In this document: one piece after another, positions 42,596 through 51,103 of the stretch
How positions within the stretch are numbered: the first letter of the stretch is position 1
How the letters are laid out: each line of letters starts with the position of its first letter
Assembly (NCBI GenBank): GCA_036508135.1
Contig: DATCHW010000230.1
Location: 1-64,000 of the forward strand
Direction of reading: 5' to 3'
From: DATCHW01 sp036508135
GTDB taxonomy: Bacteria; Bacteroidota; Ignavibacteria; Tepidaquicellales; Tepidaquicellaceae
DNA length: 64,000 bases
Notes under the pieces: model-generated
Seen by the model: only the letters and a program-made list of their open reading frames with translations
The model's database searches: none
What the model was told of the DNA's origin: nothing
Position numbers and translations under genes: made by a program

Positions 42596-43882
42596 TTGAC
42601 AGCAGATAAAATTGTGATATCATTTGATGATGATGAACTTCCCGCAGGAACTGCAGGAGAGAATAAAGAGAATTCATCTTCTGACAATAAGGCTGCAATT
42701 CCTGCCTCGCCTTTACTTAATGAAAATGTATCAGAGGTAAAAACCCCCGTTAATTTTATTAATACACAAATCGATTATTTTTTCAAAGCAAATACTTCTT
42801 TATCCGGGTTCATGGAATCTGACTTGAAATTTCCTGAAGGTACTGACAGGGGATTTAATAAAAATTATTCCATAGATTTTAAAGATGGATTTTTCAGCGG
42901 TATTTTGTATAATAATAAACATATAATCCTTACCTCAAAAACTTCTTTTGTTTATTTTGTTGAGAGAATATATAGTGAAAATAAAATTACTTTATCTTTC
43001 CCGGGCAGTATTTTTGAAAAAACCGGATGCATAAAAGAAAATGATGTTTACCTGAATTCGCTGGATAATGTTTATCATCTGAGATCCTCTGATATTCCCT
43101 CAAAAGAAAATATCAAAACCCTTTTCACCGTCCCTGAAAAATTTTATATATGGACAAATCTAAATATTGCTGGTGATAATATTGCATTTTGCATCTATGA
43201 TAGTTCACACGAAGCAATTGTTACGCTTATTAACAGGATTACCGGTGAGGTTATTTTTAAATTCAATTTTCAGGTGGATAAGTTTTTATCGGATTCGGTT
43301 CTTGTATGCGGAAACAAATTTTTTGTCTTTGCGGATAACTTCTTCTTATGCTTTGAAAAAAATAGCGGAGATGAATTAACAGTCCGCCGGTATGAATTGA
43401 AATTTTATATCGACCCGGAAACGAAATATATCGCATTAAAGGATAAACTTTATATCAGCGATGCAGAGGGGAGTATTTATTATCAGGATTTGAAAAGCAG
43501 TGATTTTATACTCCATTATACAGGTATCCGGACACCTTATCTGAATTCTCTCGCAGGATTCCGCGATATTCTTTTCACAGGGTATCTTGGCGGATGGAAA
43601 GCTTTCGATTCAAACGGAGTTCAGATATTTTCACATAACGATATTGAGGAAAATAAAATTGAAACGCTGAATAAAAATATACTTGTAATATCAAGGTTCA
43701 ATAAAATTATTTTCCATAATCTCAACAGATTTCAGGAAGCCGAGGGTTTTGCAGTTTCAGGGGATAGTCCGGATAATACCAGTATAATCTCCGCTGCTTT
43801 TACATCTGATGAAATTCTTGTGCTTACCGGCGGCGGAGTCCTGGAATCATATTCAAATGAAAGAATAAATATTAATGTTTAA
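42596..43882 (+). CDS. Beta-propeller-like cytoplasmic protein, unknown function
   Basis: I do not recognise this 428-residue protein. It has no signal peptide. After an acidic, disordered N-terminus (about 1-50, with ISFDDDELP), the body is made of repeated four-strand units typical of a beta-propeller (GFFSGILYNNKHIILTSKTSFVYF, KYIALKDKLYISDAEGSIYYQD, FRDILFTGYLGGWKAFDSNGVQIFS). PQQ-like repeats are the closest pattern. It starts at TTG 42596 (GTG 42611 is an alternative) and is one base after Sua5, in a tight run with the vWA gene. A sensing or scaffold role inside the cell is a guess. Confidence 0.7.
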   Translation: MTADKIVISFDDDELPAGTAGENKENSSSDNKAAIPASPLLNENVSEVKTPVNFINTQIDYFFKANTSLSGFMESDLKFPEGTDRGFNKNYSIDFKDGFFSGILYNNKHIILTSKTSFVYFVERIYSENKITLSFPGSIFEKTGCIKENDVYLNSLDNVYHLRSSDIPSKENIKTLFTVPEKFYIWTNLNIAGDNIAFCIYDSSHEAIVTLINRITGEVIFKFNFQVDKFLSDSVLVCGNKFFVFADNFFLCFEKNSGDELTVRRYELKFYIDPETKYIALKDKLYISDAEGSIYYQDLKSSDFILHYTGIRTPYLNSLAGFRDILFTGYLGGWKAFDSNGVQIFSHNDIEENKIETLNKNILVISRFNKIIFHNLNRFQEAEGFAVSGDSPDNTSIISAAFTSDEILVLTGGGVLESYSNERININV

Positions 43883-43894
43883 AATTATAGAAAA

Positions 43895-45532
43895 ATGAAA
43901 AAGTATTTTGTTGTAATATTACTTTCTGTTTTCATATCCCTGAAGTTATATTCCCAGAATCAGGTGCTCTTTCTTTTTGATAATTCCGGCAGTATGTCAG
44001 GCTATTACAAACAGCCCGAAAGCAATTTCAAGCTGTTCTCAAAAACATTAATTAAAAATTCAATTTCTCCGGAAGATTTTGTAAACGTTTTTCTTTTTAC
44101 AAAAACAGAAAAAGAAAGGGGTCTTGTTTCCCCGAAAGAAATTTTTAAAGGTAAGGGCAGCGAGCTTATACCCGACAACGTGATTGCAAATTTCACAATG
44201 ATGAAAGGGAATAAGGGTGAATATGGCTCCACGGACATTATTGAAGCACTCGATAAATCAATCTCCGAAATTAAAGGCAAAACCGCAATAATCTGGATTG
44301 TTACGGATAACGTAAATGATAATTCCGGAAAAGGAGATTCCTCATTCTATAATACACTCGAGTTCTACAAGCGTTTAAGAAATGATGATAAATTGAGAAA
44401 AATATTGCTCTATCCGGTTCCGGAAAAAATATCAGATGAGACAGAATATTCTACGGGTTATGTGGTTTACGGAATCGTATATTCGTCCACTGAAATACCT
44501 CAGACGGAACTTGAAAAGTATGATAAACTATTAAGAAGCACAGGCATAAAGCAAAAAGCAATTACTCTTAAGCCGCTTGATATCGGAACCCTTGTTTTGA
44601 TACCGAAAATAAATCAAAGCAAAGTCTATCCGGGAAAATTATTTTTTGACGGAAAAACCCTCAGAGGATATGATTTCGAAGAAGGTGAAAAAGTTAAAGA
44701 AACTTTTAATGATCTTATTCTGAAATCGAATCTCTTCCCGTATATTATTAAAAGTGCCCGGCTGGATGTTAAGCTTGAAAATTTCAGCTCTTCGGATTAT
44801 TCTGTTAAGTCTATGGGTACGCAGACTATCTCGCCCTCCACCGTCAGCAACGTTTCCCCGGAAGGTGAAGTGAGAGGGTTTACAGTGTTCTTTGATATGC
44901 CGGAAATCTCTCCGACGTTTTCCCTTAATACTGTTTTCAAAGAGGATTTTTCGGTTGGTGGAAATCTTGTCCTCGAAGTATCTAATGTGGATATATTGCT
45001 CGATGAAAGCTATATGAGTTCATTTAAGGAACTTTTCGCACTCCTGTCAATACCTGAAATATTTTATCCCGTTCTCAAAGATAAAAAGATAACAACACAA
45101 ATTCCGCTTGAGATAAGGATTAAATACGGACCCTGGCGTCTCTTTGTTCTTATTGGAATTATTGTTGTAATGTTGGTACTGCTGATTTTTGCCGTTATCA
45201 TATTGCTTAAAAAGAAATGCTTTGCTCTGGTAATAGATAACTCTTCTGAAAGAAATATTTGTATAAATTCATTCTCGCCGTATTCTTTTAATCATAATTA
45301 TTCCCCTCAGCTTGGCAGTATAAAGAAATCAATCTCGGGGAATATCCTGTTCGTTTATTCGAAATTTACAACAACTCCCGGTGTGAAAGTGACACTGAAA
45401 GAGGAACTGCCGATTTCGATAGAATATGAAGAAGATAATAGAACTCAAAATGTTTCATTGATGCTGAAATCAATCGCAGATAAAAAATCAGGCTCTTTTG
45501 ATAATGATGTTGATACTTTAGGATTTCATTGA
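43895..45532 (+). CDS. Membrane-anchored von Willebrand A protein
   Basis: A 545-residue protein with signal peptide MKKYFVVILLSVFISLKLYS, a periplasmic vWA-like domain (about 22-230) whose metal site starts D29-N-S-G-S, a beta-rich region (about 230-410), one membrane helix (about 415-440, LFVLIGIIVVMLVLLIFAVIILL) and a 100-residue cytoplasmic tail. GSTDIIEALDKSI supplies the usual vWA threonine. vWA domains bind protein partners through a metal ion. It lies 12 nt after the propeller gene and 16 nt before a giant outer-membrane-type protein, which suggests it bridges cytoplasm and envelope. Confidence 0.75.
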   Translation: MKKYFVVILLSVFISLKLYSQNQVLFLFDNSGSMSGYYKQPESNFKLFSKTLIKNSISPEDFVNVFLFTKTEKERGLVSPKEIFKGKGSELIPDNVIANFTMMKGNKGEYGSTDIIEALDKSISEIKGKTAIIWIVTDNVNDNSGKGDSSFYNTLEFYKRLRNDDKLRKILLYPVPEKISDETEYSTGYVVYGIVYSSTEIPQTELEKYDKLLRSTGIKQKAITLKPLDIGTLVLIPKINQSKVYPGKLFFDGKTLRGYDFEEGEKVKETFNDLILKSNLFPYIIKSARLDVKLENFSSSDYSVKSMGTQTISPSTVSNVSPEGEVRGFTVFFDMPEISPTFSLNTVFKEDFSVGGNLVLEVSNVDILLDESYMSSFKELFALLSIPEIFYPVLKDKKITTQIPLEIRIKYGPWRLFVLIGIIVVMLVLLIFAVIILLKKKCFALVIDNSSERNICINSFSPYSFNHNYSPQLGSIKKSISGNILFVYSKFTTTPGVKVTLKEELPISIEYEEDNRTQNVSLMLKSIADKKSGSFDNDVDTLGFH

Positions 45533-45548
45533 TAAATTCAATTTTTTA

Positions 45549-48500
45549 ATGAATCTAAAATTATTAATACTCACATATTTTTTTTGCATCTTTACTGTCG
45601 TGAATATTTATTCACAGGTGAGTACGGGAAAAGTGATTAATACAAAAGCATCTTATGCCGATACTGTCATTGTTACCAACGATAAATACCTTATCCAGAA
45701 CACTGAATCATTAAAGTTTAACAACACCATACTCATTTCTCCTGAGGATTATTCTATTAATTACAAATCCGGAATTATCAATCTTCATAGATCTCTTTTC
45801 TCTAAATATAGTCTTGATACAAACCGTATTTTTGATTTAGTGATTGAATATGAACTTTTCCCTTATAACATTAAAGAGGAGTATTCGAATTTCGATATAG
45901 TCACGGAAAGAGATACAATTTCAGGAGATACTGTTCAGATTGTTTCCCAGAGAAAAGATTTTATAGAAAATATTTTTGAAGGAACAGACCTCGAGAAGTC
46001 CGGAAGCATTTTCCGTGGTTTTACATTCGGCTCAAACCGTGATGTATCGCTTAATTCAGGTTTCCGTCTCCAACTGAACGGAAAATTATCCAAAGACATT
46101 GAAATTCTTGCGGCTCTTACTGATGAATCAACTCCAATCCAGCCCGAAGGTAATACACAGAAACTTCAGGAACTTGATAAGGTTTTTATAGAACTTCGCG
46201 GCAGTAATCTTTCCGCTACTATCGGAGATATCGAACTGAACTTCCCACAGTCGGAATTTGTGAATTTTAAAAGGAAAATACAGGGTGCAAAAGGATTCGG
46301 GGATTTTAATTTCGGAAACTTTACCGTCACCGGTGCAGTTTCGCGCGGAAAATATTTCACCAATACTTTTAACGGTACTGATGGAGTCCAGGGTCCTTAC
46401 AGATTGATCGGCTCGAATAATGAAACAAATATATTGATTCTTTCCGGAAGCGAGAAAGTTTATATCGATGGTATTCAGTTAATGAGGGGTGATCAGGCAG
46501 ATTATACAATAGATTATGGAATCGGCGAAATCACTTTTACACAGAAAAGGGTCATAAATAATTTTACCCGTATCGTGGTTGATTTCGAATATACGGACAA
46601 GAAATACTCCCGTACTTTCATTGCCGCAAATAATAAATTCAATCTTCTTAATAAAAAACTCACATTTGGTTTTTCCTATGTAAGTGAAATTGATAATCAG
46701 AATAAAACTATTGATTTCACCCTCAGCGATGCTGATAAACTGATTCTTCAGAATGCAGGCGCAGATAAAAATAAAGCAGTAAAGCCGGGTGCTGATTATG
46801 CAGGAATCGATTCTCTTGGCAAGGGAAAAGGCTCTTATATTCAGATTGATACTGTGATTAGCACCGGTAGTTATAAATACTACCGCTTCAAGCCCGGGGA
46901 TTCCCTCGCTGTATATAATGTGACTTTTTCTTTCGTAGGTCAGGGGCAGGGAGATTATATCAAACAAAATACTTTTCAGTATAATTTCGTCGGAATTAAG
47001 CAGGGAAGCTATGCACCGATAATTTATCTTCCTCTTCCAACCGCTTATCAGATAGCCAATGTGGTCGTGGATTTTGCAGCTGATAAAAACAGGGAGTTCG
47101 TCGTTAACTTTGAAGGTGCTTATTCTTATCTTGATAAAAATAAATTTTCATCGATTGATGATGTAAATAATGGCGGTACTGCATTTACCGGTAATTTGCT
47201 TTTGAATAAAAATAATTTTCATTTTCTTGGAATGAATCTTAAAAGTTTCAATTTCACTTTTAAGGAAAGATTTATAGGGAAATTATTTAATACTCTCGAC
47301 AGGTTAAACTCCGTTGAATTCAACCGGAATTTTGATGTTCAGGATTCACTGCAGTCTTCCGAAGAACTCAGGGAAGCATATTTGAATTTTGTACCTAACG
47401 ATTATTTTAAAGTATCGGGGACTTATGCAAATCTTAACCGGGGGGATTATTTCTCTTCGAGGCGCCTTATCGGAGCAGTTGAACTTAATTCATACAATGT
47501 TCTTGAACCGATTGACCTTAAAAAATCCGGGAATTATTTCCGTTTCAGATATTCGGTCGAAAACATTAAGAGTACAAATGACATAATCCTGAATAAGGGT
47601 AACTGGATCAAACAGGTCGGCTATCTCTCTTTCAAAAAATATTTCAGCAAAGAGCAAAGCAATACTCCTTTTCTTGAACTCTTAGTTGATTTTAATAAAG
47701 AAACAAAAAAGAATTCTTATTCAAAATTAACTTTGGATAGTCTGAGTTTTGAAAGTTTTGCTTATGACGAAATTTCACCCCGCCTTAATATTAATAATAT
47801 TTATGATTTCAACATTTTTGCGGAATTTAGTTACCGGAATGATGATATCCCGCAAAGCGGTTCATTGGTGAATCTTTCAAAATCATACACACATAAATAT
47901 GGATTTATATATAATGGTTTAAGCTGGTTTTCAACGGCTTTTGATATATCCATCAGGAAAAGAAATTATTCGGATATCGCAGCCAATCTTGGAAATCAGA
48001 ATAATAAAACAGTTCTCGTGAATTCAAGAATGAGGATAGAACCCCTGAGAAGTGCAGTGCAGACTGATTTACTCTATACCATTACAAGCGAGCGTACCGC
48101 TAAGGTAGAAAAACTCTTCGTTTTGGTTCCTCTCGGACAGGGAAATTATATCTACCTTGGAGACTTGAATAATAACGGTGTACAGGATGAAAATGAATTC
48201 CAGCTTACAAATTATGACGGAAACTATATTAAGCTTAATTTACCCACAGACTTATTCTTCCCGACAGTAAATCTTAAAACTTCAGCAAGGGTATATGTAA
48301 AACCATCGAGGTACTTATTCCTGAATCCTGTGAATTTCTTTGCGGATTTATTTAATAATGTTTCTTTCGAGTCGATTTACAGAATTGATGAAAGAAGCAA
48401 AGACCCTAATACTGATAATCTTTATTTCCTGAAATTGAATACGTTCCTCAACGATTCAAATACAATCATAGGGTCACAGTATTTTCAACAGGATGTCAAC

Positions 48501-49115
48501 CTTTTTGAAAACAATTTAAGTTACTCATTGCGTCTTAGATTTATCCAGCAGAAGGGTTTCAGCCAGTATAGCAGCGGAAATGAAAGATATATCAATATTC
48601 AAAAAGGAATCAGGGGAAAATTAGGGCTGACTAAAGATATCAACACACAGATTGAATATATTTATAAAACAGACATTAACAGGGCTCCCGTTAATTCAAT
48701 CCGTAACAGGGATATTACTTCAAATAATTTTAATTCAGACTTATCTTATAAGCCAATTCAGCAGATTGAAAGCGGATTACAGCTTAATTTTACTAATGCA
48801 ATAGATTATTATCCTGCTCAGAACACTGTTGCAAACATCAATCAGCAAATACTCAGATTTGTTTATTCCTTTGCTACTGTCGGCAGGCTGCGGATAGAAG
48901 TTGAAAGGGATGAGATTTTGTTGAATACAAATCCTCAGAGTTTCCCTTATGAACTCACTTCGGGAAAGGTATCCGGTAAAAGTTATTTTATACGCGGTAT
49001 TCTTGATTACAACATCAGTAAAAATATTCAGTCTTCTGTCTATTACGAAGGCAGGGCAGAAGGCAATCATTCCGTTATTCATACCGGAAGAGCACAAATA
49101 ACCGCATTTTTCTGA
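45549..49115 (+). CDS. Giant outer-membrane protein of 1188 residues, unknown function
   Basis: It has a signal peptide (about 1-22, ending in VNIYS-Q) and then beta structure throughout. The first 350 residues contain units such as EKVYIDGIQLMRGDQADYTI followed by DYGIGEITFTQKRV and RIVVDFEYTD, which recall repeat units of the gliding/T9SS protein SprA and related large barrels. The last 700 residues alternate hydrophobic and polar residues and end in a Phe (GRAQITAFF), typical of outer-membrane barrels. It is probably the outer-membrane partner of the vWA and membrane proteins beside it. The name SprA is not justified. Confidence 0.75.
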   Translation: MNLKLLILTYFFCIFTVVNIYSQVSTGKVINTKASYADTVIVTNDKYLIQNTESLKFNNTILISPEDYSINYKSGIINLHRSLFSKYSLDTNRIFDLVIEYELFPYNIKEEYSNFDIVTERDTISGDTVQIVSQRKDFIENIFEGTDLEKSGSIFRGFTFGSNRDVSLNSGFRLQLNGKLSKDIEILAALTDESTPIQPEGNTQKLQELDKVFIELRGSNLSATIGDIELNFPQSEFVNFKRKIQGAKGFGDFNFGNFTVTGAVSRGKYFTNTFNGTDGVQGPYRLIGSNNETNILILSGSEKVYIDGIQLMRGDQADYTIDYGIGEITFTQKRVINNFTRIVVDFEYTDKKYSRTFIAANNKFNLLNKKLTFGFSYVSEIDNQNKTIDFTLSDADKLILQNAGADKNKAVKPGADYAGIDSLGKGKGSYIQIDTVISTGSYKYYRFKPGDSLAVYNVTFSFVGQGQGDYIKQNTFQYNFVGIKQGSYAPIIYLPLPTAYQIANVVVDFAADKNREFVVNFEGAYSYLDKNKFSSIDDVNNGGTAFTGNLLLNKNNFHFLGMNLKSFNFTFKERFIGKLFNTLDRLNSVEFNRNFDVQDSLQSSEELREAYLNFVPNDYFKVSGTYANLNRGDYFSSRRLIGAVELNSYNVLEPIDLKKSGNYFRFRYSVENIKSTNDIILNKGNWIKQVGYLSFKKYFSKEQSNTPFLELLVDFNKETKKNSYSKLTLDSLSFESFAYDEISPRLNINNIYDFNIFAEFSYRNDDIPQSGSLVNLSKSYTHKYGFIYNGLSWFSTAFDISIRKRNYSDIAANLGNQNNKTVLVNSRMRIEPLRSAVQTDLLYTITSERTAKVEKLFVLVPLGQGNYIYLGDLNNNGVQDENEFQLTNYDGNYIKLNLPTDLFFPTVNLKTSARVYVKPSRYLFLNPVNFFADLFNNVSFESIYRIDERSKDPNTDNLYFLKLNTFLNDSNTIIGSQYFQQDVNLFENNLSYSLRLRFIQQKGFSQYSSGNERYINIQKGIRGKLGLTKDINTQIEYIYKTDINRAPVNSIRNRDITSNNFNSDLSYKPIQQIESGLQLNFTNAIDYYPAQNTVANINQQILRFVYSFATVGRLRIEVERDEILLNTNPQSFPYELTSGKVSGKSYFIRGILDYNISKNIQSSVYYEGRAEGNHSVIHTGRAQITAFF

Positions 49116-49179
49116 TTTTTTTCTCAAATGAATTTTATTTTAATAAATAGTTAATTAAATTTGTAGAATTAATCACTTA

Positions 49180-49713
49180 ATGAGCGAAGATATTACACAT
49201 AACGAAGAGGACGATATTAAACCCGAAGAAAACCAGGATAATTTATCTGAGGAAAGTACTACACCCCATATACTCCCGGTAGAAAACACGGGGGAAAGTA
49301 CTCCTTCGCACATACTACCTGTAGAAAATACCGGGAAAATTACTGAGAATTCAGACGCTAAAATTAATGAAGAAAAAACAGAAGAACCGGAACCGGCAGA
49401 TTCTGAACCGCCTTTAGAAAAAGAAGAAGAAAAACCTTTCGCTCTTCAGAATATCTCAGGCGAAAGCAATTATCAGGTCAGTTTGATAAATGAAAATCTT
49501 CTGCGGATAAGAGTTTCGACAGTAAAATCTGTAAGTATAGATTGTTCTGTAAAAGACGTTGCTTCACCGGGTGGAGATGCAAGCGAATCTCAATCAAATA
49601 AAATTCAGATTCACCCCAAGCCTGACAGTAAACCTCAGGAGGTGGAAATAATTATATCAATTGATCCTGAATCCGGCAATATAGTAGTCGAAAAAAAAAA
49701 GATAATTTCTTAA
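49180..49713 (+). CDS. N-terminal part of a membrane protein, frame broken at ten A
   Basis: This 177-residue frame holds an acidic disordered start (with HILPVENTG twice) and a beta domain (about 95-165; SNYQVSLINENLLRIRVSTVKSV) that matches residues 37-100 of the protein at 51104. It stops at 49711-49713 just after an A10 run (49691-49700). Reading one extra A carries it in frame through TPEEILNEKLGRKNPFRIYDRM into the part at 49869, so the two are halves of one gene. The N-terminal part is cytoplasmic. Confidence 0.8.
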   Translation: MSEDITHNEEDDIKPEENQDNLSEESTTPHILPVENTGESTPSHILPVENTGKITENSDAKINEEKTEEPEPADSEPPLEKEEEKPFALQNISGESNYQVSLINENLLRIRVSTVKSVSIDCSVKDVASPGGDASESQSNKIQIHPKPDSKPQEVEIIISIDPESGNIVVEKKKIIS

Positions 49714-49868
49714 TTTCTCCCGAACCTGATTCCCAATCTTCCGTAAAAATAATTTCCCCGTTTGATCTAAATATCACTAACGGTTATCAGGATGAACTTC
49801 CTAAAACTCCGGAAGAAATATTAAATGAAAAACTTGGCAGGAAGAATCCATTCCGCATTTATGATCGG

Positions 49869-50756
49869 ATGTACAGAACAAATCTGACACGTGCCGCCAT
49901 AATTTCTTTTACTCTTTTCTTCATTATCGTCTTCACATCCTACGCAATGATGATTAGAAATAGTAAAATGCAAAATGGCGATGAACCGCAAAGGCTTATT
50001 GTTGTCGAAGAAACTCCTGATGTAATTGTCAGGGATGTAGAAGACCCGAATAAACCTCCTGTTGAAGAAACTCAGATTGCAGATAATGCATCTGACCAGA
50101 CCAAACAGTCTGTTCCGGTAAAAGTAAAACCCAAAATATTCAAAAGAACAGGGAAAAATACCCCGAGTTATAATATTCCGCGTCCCGGGGATTCATTGGA
50201 CTATACAAAAGTTCTTGATTCACTTCAAAAAACATCGGGTAAAGATACAACAGGAAAAAATATTTCAGGTAACTATAACGGCAATTCCGAAATTCCTGAT
50301 AGCCTTATTTATAGAATACCTGACTCACTGAAAGCAAGTATAGATACCTCATCTATAGCTATCAGGATAAGGTCGTTTCCCAAAGAATGGAAATTCCAGA
50401 GAGTGGATGATAAATCTTTTTATCTCTATTTCGGCGGAGATTCTGTAAATTCAAGAGGGGATTCGGTTACGGTATTTATGTACCTGAACAGTAAAGCACC
50501 GGAAGATGATATCAAAAATTTCCCGCAGAATTTCAAATTAAATGACAGTCTGAATACTTCACTTATTGCGAAAACTATAGAACCAAAAAATGACCCCGGA
50601 ACTGATAAGATAGTCTATCGCTTTATTATTTCCGGTAAAGCCGACAGACTGAACATCAAAGCAAACGTGAATAAAAAATATCTCGAGAATAATAAAACAC
50701 TTCTTCAGACAATTGAAGCAGTCGTCCGCTCCATATCCTTCCGCAACCCAAATTGA
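49869..50756 (+). CDS. C-terminal part of the same membrane protein
   Basis: A 295-residue frame with a membrane helix (about 9-29, AAIISFTLFFIIVFTSYAMMI), a Pro/Lys/Glu-rich periplasmic linker and a folded end (about 150-290; SFYLYFGGDSVNSRGD and KIVYRFIISGKAD). It aligns with the paralogue at 51104 from the helix onward, and its frame is open back to the A10 run at 49691, so the real protein is about 526 residues. ATG 49869 could allow independent translation. Function unknown; it belongs to the vWA/outer-membrane run. Confidence 0.8.
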   Translation: MYRTNLTRAAIISFTLFFIIVFTSYAMMIRNSKMQNGDEPQRLIVVEETPDVIVRDVEDPNKPPVEETQIADNASDQTKQSVPVKVKPKIFKRTGKNTPSYNIPRPGDSLDYTKVLDSLQKTSGKDTTGKNISGNYNGNSEIPDSLIYRIPDSLKASIDTSSIAIRIRSFPKEWKFQRVDDKSFYLYFGGDSVNSRGDSVTVFMYLNSKAPEDDIKNFPQNFKLNDSLNTSLIAKTIEPKNDPGTDKIVYRFIISGKADRLNIKANVNKKYLENNKTLLQTIEAVVRSISFRNPN

Positions 50757-50780
50757 ATCGAATCTTTAATTATCGGAATT

Positions 50781-50929
50781 TCAACTCTTTAACCCTTAAA
50801 CCCTTCTACCCTTTAACCTTTCTACCCTTTAACCCTTTAACCCTTAAACGCTTTAACTCTTAAACCCTTATACCTTTAAACCTTTCCACTTTTCAACCTT
50901 TCTACCCTTTAACCTTTTAACCTTTTTTC
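50781..50929. repeat. Pyrimidine-rich tandem repeat (CCCTTTAA type)
   Basis: About 150 bp of imperfect 7-9 bp units (TTTAACCC, TTCTACCC, TTAAACCC and variants) resemble telomeric repeats by chance. It fills the first half of the 347-bp gap 50757-51103; the second half is AT-rich and probably holds the promoter of the next gene. Confidence 0.8.
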
Positions 50930-51103
50930 AGCGAAATCATATTAATCAGTTCTTTCAGTGATTGTTTTTTCAGTGATTTCATGAACATTTTTCTATATTT
51001 TTAGTTGAATGATAAAGCGTAATTTGTTGTTAATTATATTATAAGTAATTATTTTTATTTGAATTTATTGTTTAATTTGAGTTGATTAAATTATAAAGAT
51101 TAA

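Noticed and set aside
45549..49115. Naming the giant protein SprA
   Set aside because: Only local unit similarity is seen, the length is about half of SprA, and no other gliding/T9SS gene is adjacent.
50781..50929. Telomere or replication-end sequence
   Set aside because: The units are irregular, the array is internal to the chromosome segment, and no hairpin end or telomere-resolvase gene is seen.
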